A program made the translations under genes and the position numbers. Source: Symsagittifera roscoffensis (lineage: Eukaryota > Xenacoelomorpha > Acoela > Convolutidae). From it: a DNA stretch of 64,000 bases. Position 1 is the first letter of the stretch. Each line of letters starts with the position of its first letter. Shown here one piece after another: positions 24,250 through 36,492 of the stretch. The stretch lies in NCBI RefSeq assembly GCF_963678635.1, contig NC_087065.1:53079858-53143857 (forward strand), in the 5' to 3' direction. The notes below the pieces were generated by a model. It was given only the letters and a program-made list of their open reading frames with translations. It was not told where the DNA came from and did not search any database.

Positions 24250-24622
24250 CAAAATCAGACTTTGTAAACTTACAAATTTGATTTAGTTATAGTTAAAACT
24301 GTTGAAATTGGAACAAAATTGGATTATAAGTAAATAAGCCAATAAAAATTCTAGCAGATAAAAAATGGCGGTTAAAAAACCGACAGAATCAATGACGAAA
24401 ACCACGAACCCGAAAATATTGAGAAACTATTTTGAAAAACTAATTATAACCTTAAACTGACTTTAACTTATTTATACTGAAATGATCGTAGTTTTATTTG
24501 AATTTTCAAGAAACTGAGCTTGCCAGGAGATGTTTGAGTCCAGGAGATGAATGAGTCCTGTGAACAAAGTTATTTACGGGAAAAAGTCTAGTACCCGATT
24601 GCAATACCCTTGCTTATCGCAT
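23797..24622. repeat. Dispersed repeat family A, copy with both ends
   Basis: Begins GAGGCGAATCCAAGCTTCGC and ends at CTAGTACCCGATTGCAATAC with CCTTGC. Body shared with 5762-6535, including ACGACCCATCCAA and a following TGAAACAC block. Confidence 0.6.
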
Positions 24623-24796
24623 TTTTAATCTACTCCATTGTTTACATACATGCTTAAGGGTAAAAACAAAAGCAAGCAATTGATAATCAATTTTATGAAA
24701 AGTTTTAATATTTTTACATATTTTAAATAAATTTTTAATTGCTTATAGCTATTTCGAAAAGTTCAAGCGATAATTATTCTCCAAATATTGATTTTT

Positions 24797-25126
24797 TCAC
24801 CTCAGTGTATACTGCTTTATTTTTTCAAGCGTCAGATTGTAAACAAAGTTGATAACCCGGAGATAATGAAGGCTTTTCAACCAAATCGTCAAGTAATTTC
24901 TGCTAATGATGTCTAGAACTCTAAAAATTAAGATATTAGAAATTAATGCAACCAACCATGCTGAGAGCAACTTCATCCCAGCTTGAATTTTGTTAGCCGA
25001 CATCGCACATTCAAAACTAGAAAATTGTGTTGCTGTCCAAGCTGGGTAGAATATTCCGAACACGTTAATTACTGAAAAAGACTTCAAAATCAGCAAGAAA
25101 ATCCAAACATTTCCATTACTTTCCAA
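24797..25126 (-). pseudogene. Hydrophobic ORF fragment, unidentified
   Basis: An open frame of about 109 codons rich in Leu, Ile, Phe and Val, with at least two stretches long enough to cross a membrane (WIFLLILKSFSVINVFGIFY and AWLVALISNILIFRV). There is no initiator ATG; the frame is closed just upstream by TAA. A degraded relative lies at about 21140-21300. I do not recognise the family. It could be one exon of a membrane protein, or a repeat with a chance open frame. The second, broken copy makes the repeat explanation more likely. Confidence 0.25.
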
Positions 25127-25371
25127 AACAACGGTATTGGCTTTTTAGCTAAAGAGAGGGGGCTGGCTAATCAGCTATAAAAATAGTCATTAACAACGAA
25201 AATATGTAATAATTACGCAATAATAAGAAACCAGCATTTTTAAACAGAGGCGAAGCTGAAGCTGTGCTTCGCAAACACTTGCGAGAACACGACCAAAAGC
25301 AGCTCTATCAAGTGAATTTAAAAAAAAAGTAGAAAAAAACCTCGAATGAACAAAAACTCGGCTACGATTAT

Positions 25372-25440
25372 GATTCGAATCTGCGACCTTGCAATTTTGT
25401 CTCACGCACTAACCCTTCAGCCACGGATGTTTAAATTCCC
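25372..25440 (-). repeat. tRNA-like sequence, family T copy 1
   Basis: On the minus strand: CCGTGGCTGAAGGGTTAGTG (box A region), GTGAGAC, then GGTCGCAGATTCGAATC (box B). Closely similar to 36415-36492. The anticodon region differs between copies and neither forms a full cloverleaf, so this is probably a tRNA-derived SINE. Confidence 0.5.
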
Positions 25441-26299
25441 TAAAAACTAGCCACTTATAACAAGGCTACATGTGCTTATAAATAGCCAATTCGATGCCGC
25501 AAAAGGGACATCAAATACAAAAGGACACAACATTGCATGTAAAAAAGTGGAAAGCATAAAGCCATAGTATGTATCAATTATGCATTACAATAAAATTGCG
25601 AGATACATTGAGACAGAAAATTTCTGAAATCATGCTTTTTATCATTGTACTACTGTTTGAAACAAATAACTTTTTTCGGTTCATTTGATGAATTACAAAT
25701 GCATCAACTGTGTTAACTTTTTACTAATCAAATGTTAAACCAAACATGACATTACACTGCTAGAGCAGCCTTTCGTTCAAAGTGCTACCAAAATTAGCAC
25801 TTTATTTGCGAGTCAGCTTGGAAAAAATAAGGTTCGCACTACTACACTCGCTTTGCAAGTGTAAACAGATTTTCTAAAACGGTATTTTATAATCACCACA
25901 ATTCCGAAATTTCGTGAAAAAAAAATTAGTACCCAGTAAGTAGCACAAATTTTTCCGACGATAAATAAAAGGGCAAAATTAAAAGACGAAACATGCAAAT
26001 GATATGGTTTAAAACTAATGCTCAAGTAGGATATTGAAAGTTCAATATACTAAGCAGTTGTGAAACCAGATTAGTTGCGGGAGTTTGAGATTCCGAGTGA
26101 TTATCCGATTCAAATTAGCATGCAAAAAACTATACGGTCCAGTGTTTCTCTAAACTTTGAATCTTAGAATCGCAAATTCTAGATCTCCTGAAATCGCGCC
26201 GAGATCCCGTGAAAATCCACATTCGGGCAATAGTTCCTTCCCATTTCGTGGTTGCCGGAACAGTTTTTTATTTTTCCGCTGAAATCAAACAACATCATA
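25441..26299. other. AT-rich spacer without recognised features
   Basis: No gene, RNA or clear repeat. A 'tagtaccc' motif fragment is at about 25927. Confidence 0.4.
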
Positions 26300-26815
26300 G
26301 CCACCAACGGATTTACGGGGGGGGGCATGGCGGACGCCTTCCTGCCCTCAGGGATTCGACACCCTACCGACCCAAAGGGTCCCCCCATTTTTATTATATT
26401 AAGCAGATTTCAATTTCTGGCTGGCTGACCCTATTTTTTTTCCTTAGGCGCAAATATACTAAACTTGAGTGGGGAACGCGCGCCGAAAAAAAACGCAGCT
26501 TTTAGATCAAAAGTTTCCAAAAAGTGACTGAAGCGCCTTTTTGGCCTATTTTTTTTCAAAATTTTACCTACGGCGCAGAAAGTTTGGGCACAGTAGGGTC
26601 GCTATACTGATTTGTGAAAGCTCAGAAAATCAATTTGGTCGACATAAATGAAAAGGTCTAGAAATTTTGTAAATGTTTTTGAAAATCCGCATCCACCTCG
26701 AGAAAATCTTAGATCCGCTCCTGATCACTGCACTTATTTTTCGCTGGGATGATAATCTGACACTACATTCGTCTCGCTCTATGGTCATTGATTCAGAGGT
26801 GAAGCAGTATTTCGC
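26300..26815. repeat. Dispersed repeat family B, copy 2
   Basis: About 75-85 percent alike by eye to 28210-28775. Shared blocks: GATTCGAC, ACCCAAAGGGTCCCC, AAGCAGAT, GCGCGCCGAAAAAA, GGCGCAGAAAGTTTGGGCA, TTTGGTCGACATAAA and CTCGAGAAAATC. It ends in GAGGTGAAGCAG. No coding potential. Confidence 0.75.
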
Positions 26816-27139
26816 ACTACTTGATGATACTCAACAGTAGAAAATGAGGAACTAAGCCGACAGCAATCTATATTAAACAAGAATAGCCGGTTAGTGAGCA
26901 AGTAGCACAGAATGTTCCGACCATAGTCTTAAAATTTTTTTCAATTATTGTCGTTTTCTTGGAATTGGGAATTTATAGGTCCATTCGATGGCCGTACTAA
27001 AATAAGCAGATTGGAAAACAATTTTTGTTGAAAAATTACTAGCAAAACAAAAAAAATGAACTTTTTTTGCAGTTTTTTGAATTTTTAAAAAGTTGAGTTG
27101 GGTTCCAAAAAGGCTCTAAATTACTCAAAATAAACTAAT

Positions 27140-27510
27140 GATACCCAAAAAAACTACGTTTTCATGTTTTAAAATAAGCTAGTTTAAGTTTTTATGCAAT
27201 TCAAATCAGACCGCTCGCTCGCTTTATTCGCTAAAAATAAGACGAAAAATCACAAATATCAAACCGGTTTTTCTCGACACTGAAAAAAATGTATGAAGTT
27301 TTTTAATGTGGTTCAAATCACGACTGTAAGTGCTTTTATATGAAAAAGCACTCAATTCAGTCCGATCATTATTTGTGGTACCTGATTTTGCATGGAAAAC
27401 AAAAATTACAAAACTAAAGCAGACCCGAATACAAAGTTCCTCCACATTTTCAATACGTACATTTGTCTCGAATTTCAGTTTGAGGAAAACAAATTTAGCA
27501 ACTTTTAGAT
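27140..27510. repeat. Dispersed repeat family C, copy 3
   Basis: Shares CGCTCGCTTTATTCGCT, a CACTG block, CACGACTGTAAG, CCCGAATACAAAGTTCCTCC and TACATTTGTCTCG with the copies at 20.0 and 21.5 kb. More diverged than either. Confidence 0.5.
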
Positions 27511-28209
27511 TCTCCTCGTTCTTAAACTAGCAAAAGCTGTAAATCTGATTTTGCCCGAAAAACAACGCAATATAACGTGATTTAGCCAATTTCACATTTG
27601 CTGCAACATTTTTTCTAAAAAGAAAAAAATAAATGGCAAAAATCAGAAATGAAAAAACTGAACAAATACAGGAACCAATCACAACGCCTTTCTTTTCTAC
27701 CAAATCTTGTTTCAAATTGAAAAAAAAATGCATATTTTGGAAAAAAGCAGAAAAATGACAGTCCGATAATTAAATGTATCCAGGAAACGAATCACTTCCT
27801 GGGCCGGTATTGAAAAAGAACGAAACCCACACAACCGAAACCAGAAAAAAATACAACTGACAAAATGAAATAATTTTTCAATCAGTGAACTCTCGAAACG
27901 TAATTGGTATAGAGAATTCACAAGTTTTGGTACAAAAATGAACAACAGTTGCCCTAAATTAGAGAAACTTTTCATTAACAAAACGCAAGAAAACTTCACA
28001 ATCAAACATTTTAATTGAGACATGGATAGAATATGGGGGCATTAAGTCACAAAGCTTTCATAAAAACCATGCAAAGTTGGTAAAGAAGGAAGAAAAGTTA
28101 AGCGGAATGGGTTTAAAAACAAATTTCAATTGAAAAATGTTCAATGTAAGTCAGTTTGACAGTTTTCCCATTTCATGATGTGGCTGGAACAGTTTCTTAA
28201 CTTTCTGAT

Positions 28210-28775
28210 GAAATGAAACAACATCTTTGGGGGGAGGGGGGTTGGCGGCTATTTGGCAGACGCTTTCCTCTCCTCAGAGATCAGAGATTCGACCCCTGCC
28301 GACTCAAAGGGTCCCCCTTTTTACTATGTTAAGCAGATATCAATTTTTGGCTGGCGGACCCTAATTTACTTTTCTTCGGCGCCTATATATACTAAATTTG
28401 AGGGGGAGCGCGCGCCGAAAAAAACGCAATTTTCAGATCAATATTTCCAAAAAGTGACTAAAACGCCTTTTCGGCCTGTTTTTTCAAAATTTTGCCTACG
28501 GCGCAGAAAGTTTGGGCAAAATAGGGTCGCTATAGTGATTTGTGATAGCTCAGAAAATCAATTTGGTCGACATAAAAGAAAAGGTCTAGAAATTTTGTAA
28601 ATGTTTTTGAAAATCCGCATCCCCCCTCGAGAAAATCCTAGATCCGCCCATGATCACAGCACTTATTTTATAAAACGTCCCAGCCTATGGTCGCTGGGAT
28701 CATTATCTGACACTACACTCCTCTTGTGGCAAACTCGCTCGTTGATCATTGATAAAGAGGTGAAGCAGTGTTGCA
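28210..28775. repeat. Dispersed repeat family B, copy 3
   Basis: Counterpart of 26300-26815, only 1.9 kb away and in the same orientation. It begins in a G-run and ends GAGGTGAAGCAGTG. An extra CCCAGCCTATGGTCGCTGGG hairpin-like stretch lies near 28679. Confidence 0.75.
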
Positions 28776-30021
28776 ATTCTACTGAGAATCTTAGCTCCTG
28801 AAAATTTTCCTATTTTACCAAACTATCCCTTGAGCTCCCAGAAAAATACATTTCGACAATTCTAAATAGAAAACGCAAACAAATTTAGCTTTCAGGGAAC
28901 AAAAAAGATTCAAACTCTTCAAACAATTGAAACTAAATGAAAAAGCTTCAGTTACAAAGTATCAAAAGCGAACAGACTCTCTGCCGCTCTACTAGACGCA
29001 CCTTCGTTTGAAACAAGCTGCTTTTAGCCCCATACCTTAATAACTTCATAGATAAGACAGATCCAATTACCCTTTTGTCCAACTCTAGACGCAGCACTGC
29101 AACTTTTTAACTGTCTCCAAGATAGGAACTCCCTGGTCCCACTCGATCTGTCGCTTCGGCTAGTTGAAGTCGCTACCTTCCTGAAACTCGGAGAGATCCT
29201 GCTAGAAGTACCCCCACATATCTCGCTTAAAACAAAAACAGGCAGAAAGCATTAACATCAAGCTGCAAGGAGCTCCACCAGAAATTGGAAGAGAAGTTGA
29301 CCTTGACGAGCTCAATTTTAGTGTAACCCATAAAAGCTTTCAAAGAGATTTCCTGAAATAGTTCCGACCACGGATCTCACAAATCAGTTGGGATTAAGTG
29401 ATGGAACAGATGAAAATTTTTCGGTCCTTATTGTCGCTGCAGTGAGATATTCCAAAGTTTTCCAATTTCGAGGAACGACTAGCAATCTCTCTTCTAAGAG
29501 TGAAGAGAGGATGATTTAAGATTCATTAACTGCCTGTCTCTCTTTACGCATAAAAATAACAATTACACAGAAGCGAAGCGGAGCTTAGCGCGGCATTGCA
29601 AGCGAAGAAAAATCGAGAAGGTAATGTAATGAGTAAGAAAATCCATTTCAGAAAACCAATAAAGACACGCAATCACCCGCATTAAATGAACTTTTAGTTC
29701 TTACCGAGAGACCACTACGCCGACAAAACTTGGTAGACGCCAATGGAAGCGAGAACAAAAGAATGACATAATATGAAACTGCTATTAAAATTTTGAGCGA
29801 CTAAGTTTTAGAACTTCAAGCTGTTATAAAACTTCAAGCTGAAAGTTTCAAAACGAATTATCAATTTTTGCCATTCAGACAACACAAAATGAAATGAATA
29901 AACCGCTAAAATGTAAACAAAAACCATTTTAAATATTTAAAAAATAGGCGGACAAACAAAAGTCCGACTATTCAATTTTTCCCGAAAAGTTTCAATTTCA
30001 TGCAAACAGATTGAAAAACAA
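28776..30021. other. Spacer with a GC-richer unassigned patch (about 29000-29530)
   Basis: The patch is less A-rich than its surroundings and has interrupted open frames on the plus strand, for example one encoding EVDLDELNFSVTHKSFQRDF near 29300 that closes soon after. I do not recognise it. It may be an old gene or element remnant. A hairpin copy GCGAAGCGGAGCTTAGC lies at about 29572. Confidence 0.3.
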
Positions 30022-30024
30022 GAT

Positions 30025-30095
30025 CCCATCGCGACTCAAATCCCAGACCTAAGGCAACGCTTTACCTCTAGACCAAGCGGGAAGAAGCCTGGTAC
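30025..30095 (-). repeat. tRNA-like sequence
   Basis: Minus strand: CGCTTGGTCTAGAGGTAAAG (box A) and GGTCTGGGATTTGAGTC (box B) at tRNA spacing. Box A is shared with 35930-36008. Degenerate; probably SINE-derived. Confidence 0.45.
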
Positions 30096-30802
30096 TTGTT
30101 AAATTTCAATTATAACACAAACAAAGCTTTACACCACTTGCGATACAAAAAAATTAATAAGTTCAAATGACAATGCGTCTAAAATGAAACGTGAAAAATT
30201 AACCGATTTCTCTTGAGAAAATCGTACACAGAAAAATCTAATAGCAATTCCTAATGAAATCAATAAGAAAAGGATTCGAAAACATAAGAAGGATTAGGGC
30301 TATAAAAAAACTCAAACCTAGGCTAAAACTAACTCAAAAACTTTACTTAAACTTTGCAACCAAAATAACATGCATGTCCTACAGGCAAACTTGAAGATAC
30401 GAAAAAGCCCTATATTGTTTGCTATGAACTAATCTTAAAATTAACTCACACAATTGAAAAATGAAATTTCAAAAAAAACGTATGGAAAAGTTTCAGAAAC
30501 ATTTTCACGGAAAAGAACTTGCAGAAAGTCTGAAAACATTTCTGAAAGCCAAACAAGGTGACCCTTTTACACAAATTTATTAAATATCTAGGTGATACGC
30601 AACTGCATAATAGCTGGATCAAAACAAAAAAATAGACGCCTGTTTTGCAAATAAGAAAACACGAAAATTCTTTTTTCGCCAATAACTTCTGCTAGAAAGA
30701 AGCATACTCTTGAATCTCGGGCCAAGTTCGCCACATTCTCTCCGTACAAAAAACAACCAAGTCAAATTCAAACAAAACTTTATGCAAGTTCGTATTTTTT
30801 CG

Positions 30803-32291
30803 AAATTTATTGACATTTGAAACAATACGTTGAGCCATCAACTTGAATAGATTTCAAATGAAATTGCTTAAGCCGAAAACACACTAGACAAACAAAAATG
30901 ATGCACCCGAAAGAAAAATTAATGCAAAAAAAAACATTTTCCAAGAGAAAGTTTTGGCGAGTATAAAAATCAAAAACCATGAACCATATTTACCCTCTTG
31001 AAAATGATGACGATAAGATTAAATAATTTAGTAAAAATGTTGTTAAATTGCAAAGCGAGCATTAATGCCGGTTAATTCGGACAAAAAAATCTACAACTTT
31101 ACGTCTTCGAAAAGTTATTCAACGTTCTATCATCAATATTAACATTTAAACAAGAGACATAGCTTGCACATACTAAAAAGCGGAAACTAAGCCCACAAAA
31201 AATAAAGCGAGACCGGCGCAGTCTAAAAACCAAAATTTAACAAAGAAACTTCATTTAAAATTTTCGATAGCGAATTTATCGGAAGAGCATTATTAAGGGA
31301 TTAATGAGCACAAAAAGGATTAAAGTACAGCATGCATATGACATACGCATTGGATATTTACTGCATGCAAGCTGAAGTCTGTGAAAAAAGTTCTCTACAG
31401 GAAAAAAAACATAGTACCCGGTTGCAATACCCTTACCTGTTGAAAGGGTAAATTAGGTAGTTCTTGTTTGCAAATTGCAATTTTTTTCAACAAACAGATA
31501 TCGTTCAAAAATATATGTTAAAAGCTGCTAAAAGTTTGAAATTTATTGACATTTGAAACAATACGTTGAGCCATCAACTTGAATAGATTTCAAATGAAAT
31601 TGCTTAAGCCGAAAACACACTAGACAAACAAACACTGAAAAAAAATCAAAATTTTTTTTGATTTTTAATAAAAATAAACAAAAAATGATGCATCCGAAAG
31701 AAAAATTAATGCAAAAAAAAACATTTTCCAAGAGAAAGTTTTGGCGAGTATAAAAATCAAAAACCATATTTACCCTCTTGAAAATGATGACGATAAGATT
31801 AAATAATTTAGTAAAAATGTTGTTAAATTGCACAGCGAGCATTAATGCCGGTTAATTCGGACAAAAAAATCTACAACTTTACGTCTTCGAAAAGTTATTC
31901 AACGTTCTATCATCAATATTAACATTTAAACAAGAAACTTAGCTTGCACATACTAAAAAGCGGAAACTAAGCCCACAAAAAATAAAGCGAGACCGGCGCA
32001 GTCTAAAAACCAAAAATTAACAAAGAAACTTCATTTAAAATTTTCGATAGCGAATTTATCGGAAGAGCATTATTAAGGGATTAATGAGCACAAAAAGGAT
32101 TAAGGTACAGCATGCATATGACATACGCATTGGATATTTACTGCATGCAAGCTGAAGTCTGTGAAAAAAGTTCTCTACAGGAAAAAAAACATAGTACCCG
32201 GTTGCAAAAAAACATAGTACCCGGTAAATTAGGTAGTTCTTGTTTGCAAATTGCAATTTTTTTCAACAAACAGGTATCGTTCAAAAATATA
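30803..32291. repeat. Tandem duplication of about 735 bp
   Basis: Copy 1 is about 30803-31515 and copy 2 about 31540-32291. Long identical stretches include TTATTGACATTTGAAACAAT, TTAATGCCGGTTAATTCGG and CAGCATGCATATGACATACG. Copy 2 has a 50-bp A/T insert near 31635 and an internal duplication of ACATAGTACCCGG near 32190-32222. No coding content. Confidence 0.9.
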
Positions 32292-32319
32292 TATTTCAGT
32301 CACAAAACTGTATTACACA

Positions 32320-32690
32320 CAAAGGCATAGCGGAGCTTCGCAAAACTACTAAGAGACGAAAGTAGAATTTTTTTAAGCTGGAAGAATAACGTAAAAAAGG
32401 TTTAACAAAAACTACGACTACGAAAATTTCGTTTTCGTATTAGATGATGTTCATAACGTTCTTTAAAGCAGTGGAAATCGTTTGCAGAGCTGCTAATGAG
32501 GCAACAAAATTTTAAGTTGAACACAAAATTGTTTTCATAAGAACACTTTGATCTGTCAAGCCTTCAACCATCCGTAGTGAAACACCTGAACGCATAACAA
32601 TAGATGTTATGACCCAAAGACAACGCAATATAACTTGACTACGCCAATTTAAAACCAGGCGAAGCCATTTAACTTGAAAAAAAATCAGAC
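32320..32690. repeat. Dispersed repeat family A, partial diverged copy
   Basis: Starts AAAGGCATAGCGGAGCTTCGC. The later blocks, for example CAACCATCCGTAGTGAAACA and GCATAACAA, line up with the other family A copies but identity is low. The matching end motif was not clearly found. Confidence 0.4.
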
Positions 32691-33144
32691 AAGGTAAATT
32701 TAGAAACTACAGATCTTTCAATTATCGTTAAAACTTTTGACATCAAAACAAAACCCATGCTACGAAAGTAACCCAATATCAAACCATACCAGATTATCAA
32801 AGCGGCATATAAAAATGAAAATTAACCGAACAAAAACACACTTCCGAAAAAAAATCATTATTTTTTCAAATTTATTGGATAACATAATAAAGGAGAAGCT
32901 GAGCTTCGCACCACTTGCGATACCAAATTGAATCACTGTGATTCAAAGCAACTGAAAAGAAAAATTAAAAAAACTCCAAACCTACAAGGTCCTGATTCGG
33001 AAAAACCTGCACCATTAAGAGCTATACGAGGAGCTTTCGGAATGCTAGAAAGAAGCCGAACTTTTGAAAAAGTACTTGCTGCGGGAACTAAGCAGGCAAA
33101 AATAAGCAGACAGACTAACATCTAAAAAAGTTCAGTTTGCAAAA

Positions 33145-33206
33145 GAAACAAGTCCCGACTAGAATCGAACTCCCGGGCCTTGTCTATATAGCATGGGTGT
33201 TACAGG
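33145..33206 (-). repeat. tRNA-like sequence
   Basis: Minus strand carries GGGAGTTCGATTCTAGTCGGG, a T-arm-like segment with a good stem, but the 5' half is poorly formed. Confidence 0.4.
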
Positions 33207-33292
33207 AACTCGGAATAAAGCTGAACCTTCAAACAAAACTGGTCTGAGGGAAGTAAGCCGACAAATATAAAACTCTAGTTGGCAAAAAAAAA

Positions 33293-33368
33293 CAGAACCC
33301 GTGCGGATTCGAACCCCAAGCGTTTGCCATCTCATGCAGGTGTGTTACTTCTACGCAACATGCGCCGC
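33293..33368 (-). repeat. tRNA-like sequence with perfect box B
   Basis: Minus strand: GGCGGCGCATGTTGCGTAG (A-box region) and GGGGTTCGAATCCGCACGGG (perfect GGTTCGAATCC). The anticodon loop would have eight bases, not seven. Most likely a tRNA pseudogene or SINE head 90 bp from its neighbour. Confidence 0.45.
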
Positions 33369-35927
33369 CTGCTTGATTGAATATGCATTTATAATAAAGC
33401 AAGAAGACGAAGGAGTCCAAGATCCAGGAGATTATTACTGCGAACAAAGTTCTTTGCGATAAAAAGTCTAGTACCCGATTGCATTACCCTTACTCATCGC
33501 AAAGGTAATTTCTGTCTGAAAAGAACTCCAGCAAATGACTACTTAACCTAAATGATGGTAGTTTGATTTAAATTTTCAGTAATTGAGCATGTCAGCAGTA
33601 TTAACAATCCTACTAATATGACCATTCTGTTAACAAATAAACAGTTGGCTACGGGAAAAAAATAGGCCCGGTTGCAACACCCTAGCTAATCGCAAGGGTA
33701 AAAAGCTCAATGAGAAATAGGCTTCGAAAATTTAATTGATTCACCTAAAGTTGTTTTCTCGACTATCTGTCACAGAACATTCTGCGTTTCAAGTGCAATA
33801 AACGGCAATACTTTTTGTTCCAATCACCGAGGTTGGGAGCCCCAATTAACGGGCTAATAACTCTATTCAAAACTTTTTCATGCAACACACGTTGCAGGAA
33901 GTCGAGTGATTACTCATATACAAGCCCTTTCAGCTGTGACTTAGGCTGCAATTAAAAACTCTCGGTTCAGAGAAAAGCCGTGTGAACACTTTAGTTCTTC
34001 AAAACATTTCGTTCACAGGAGTCACTCTCCGTTCATAGAATGTCAACGGAAATTGATTTTACAGGAAGCTTAAACTAATTCCATCAGAAAGCTACATTCA
34101 ACGACCTATAGTCTTCTTTACAACAAAATATTTGCGAAACCCATAAAAAGAACATTTGTAAAAGTTTTATTGTACTAGTAAGTGTGTGCTACTTTGGACA
34201 TTAGCTGTTGTTTGTTGTATGGAATTGATGAAGCGCTCAATCCGATTTTTTGAAAAAAGTGAGAATACACCAGTTACGTTGTTGCACCGCATTAATATAT
34301 AAGCCTGTCCGAGAAAGCTGAGGAGCCAGAATATAGTGGGTACATCTAACTTGCGGTTAAACTAACATTCAAGCACAATAGCTTTGACTAGAACAGTTTT
34401 CCTACAGAAAACTTGGCAAATAAATTACTTGAATTTTTGGGAGCTTTACTGGTCTGTAATTCTGACTTATCGTTCCAGACTTATGATTGTGCGTGTACGA
34501 AACATTCACACAATAACATGTTTCTTTGGAGGATTTATTATCGACAGGAAACCAAGTTACTTTTAAAGCAGTACCGGAGCCAGACTGTTAAGCCTTCTTT
34601 ATTTCGCAGGGTTAAATTCCAGGAGCTTAACTCTCGACATCACTTTGCATTTCAAGCTTCTAACATAACAAAGAATTAGCAGGCAATGGTTTTCGAAGTG
34701 TCTAAAACGTTTTAGTTAACGTTATCATACGTCAAATATCAATTTGTCATTTCTTACGGCTTTTGCAACGAAACTTCGTGAGGGAATTTTCGCATCTTTT
34801 TCGGTCTTCATTAGATAACAAAATTTGAAAATTCTAGATAATCATTCGAACTACAAAAGTCACAATTGAGAAATGCTTTTTACAAACTCCCCGACTTCAT
34901 TAAAATTGGGTAATGATACAAAAACAGTCATCAGACAGTTGGAAAAGTGTTACTGAAGAAACCGAAAAACGTGACAATATTTTTGATTCTCGATTTTCAT
35001 AGATTAAATAACGTCACCCTCAAGCTCTTTCGAATTTCATTTATGTTTTTTTTTGATAAACTGAGTTATCGAAAAAACGATATCTGTTTTGAAACAAAAC
35101 GTCAAGTTCAAAGTCTTTTTGGAGAGCGTAATCGGCCCTCAATTTAGTAACACGTCAATTTTAAAAACATCTGCAAATGCAAGTAATCTAATAATCATAA
35201 TACAATGTTTCCAGGCTAGTAAACCAATAAGTAGTGATTTTATAAAACCGCAATTACAACCATTAAACATTAGCTTGAGAGATAGTCATGAGACATTCTG
35301 GTCCGATTTCAGATTTCTATGAGCGGAAAAATTTAACTGTTTGCCCAAATTAAACTCAATTGCCCAACTTTGGAATGCAAAAACCTCAAAAAGGTACAAG
35401 CTTTCTTAAGAAAAGAAGGGGTGTCAGGCGTGAAAAGAATGACCGTTAGAAAGACTTTCACATACTTTAGAGGATTTCAAGAGTACGCAAAATCCAGTCA
35501 ATCTCTAATAATGCATACAAGCACCTTGGACAAACCCAAAACAAGCCCACGATTTTTTAAAAATAAACTTGCAACCAGATAAAATCCTGATATTAAACAT
35601 TTAGATTAGGAAGAACGTAAAATTAATTGTACTCTTGCGACTAAGAGGAGAAAAAAAAGACAAAAAAGATTTGAAAAAAAATCGTCCTAAAATCGCAATT
35701 ACACTTATTTTACAATACTTATGAAAACAATGGGCAAATTTTCGTGCGGCTTAACTTCGTGCACAATCACAAGACTACACCGGAAAAATTTCGTAATAGA
35801 TTGTAGATAGTTTAAATAAACATAAAACCCGTGCTGTGACGTCTAAGCCGACAAAAACAAGACAAACGATAATCCGGTCATGATTTTGCAAGCAGAAAAT
35901 TTTCAGTTCGCATGAAGGAAAAATCTT
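33369..35927. other. Repeat-bearing spacer, no gene recognised
   Basis: Holds two copies of the tagtacccg / CCCTTGC..GCAAGGG motif (about 33463 and 33648), an inverted, diverged family C copy at about 33780-34060 (CTGAAAGGGCTT and CACTCGAC shared on the minus strand with 21575-21610) and otherwise AT-rich sequence. The open frames at 34413-34679 and 35089-35322 have no recognisable content. Confidence 0.4.
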
Positions 35928-35929
35928 GG

Positions 35930-36008
35930 ACAGATTCGAAAAACCGAAACTTTCAGCTCCATAGTCCTAAACATGTATGTTACCTCTAGACCAAATGTGG
36001 AAGAGACG
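35930..36008 (-). repeat. tRNA-like sequence
   Basis: Minus strand: CATTTGGTCTAGAGGTAACA and, after an expanded middle, TTTTTCGAATCTGTCC. Its A-box region resembles that at 30025-30095. Confidence 0.35.
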
Positions 36009-36414
36009 CGGAATTGAAATTTATCAATATCACGTCGCCAAATGATTACCTGGTTCTATCAATTAAGTTGTTCGAAAAGACAGCTCGAAAAGAGTAATGA
36101 ATGCAAGGAAACAAAAAAACTAACTTGTTTTTCAAACTTTAAGAAAAAACTGTATGCCCTTAAAATTTTTTAAATTTCAATAACACGTTATGATTGGTGC
36201 TTTTCACATAAAATTAACTCAATTTGAGAAAACTGGATTAAAAGTGAAATTTTTATTTCCGCTGGAAAATCTGAACATTGAAATCCACTTTCGAAACTAG
36301 ACGTTGATCAAGTTCTTCGTAACCTTTACACTTTTGTTGTTCGATATGGGAGTGAGCCGTCCTCTTACATAGAGGCAAACAAAAGCGAGAACACGACAAA
36401 AATTAGTGAAAGTT

Positions 36415-36492
36415 CGGCTACGTCTCAGATTCGATCTACGACCTAGAGATTATAAGTCTCACGCACTAACCACACAGCCACGGACGCTTAAC
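36415..36492 (-). repeat. tRNA-like sequence, family T copy 2
   Basis: Minus strand: GCGTCCGTGGCTGTGTGGTTAGTGCG, then GAGACTTATAATCTC (a plausible anticodon arm) and GGTCGTAGATCGAATC. The better preserved member of the pair with 25372-25440. Confidence 0.5.

Noticed and set aside
33293-33368. Functional tRNA gene
   Set aside because: Box B is perfect but the anticodon loop would have eight bases and the acceptor stem pairs poorly. The other tRNA-like sequences fail in similar ways.
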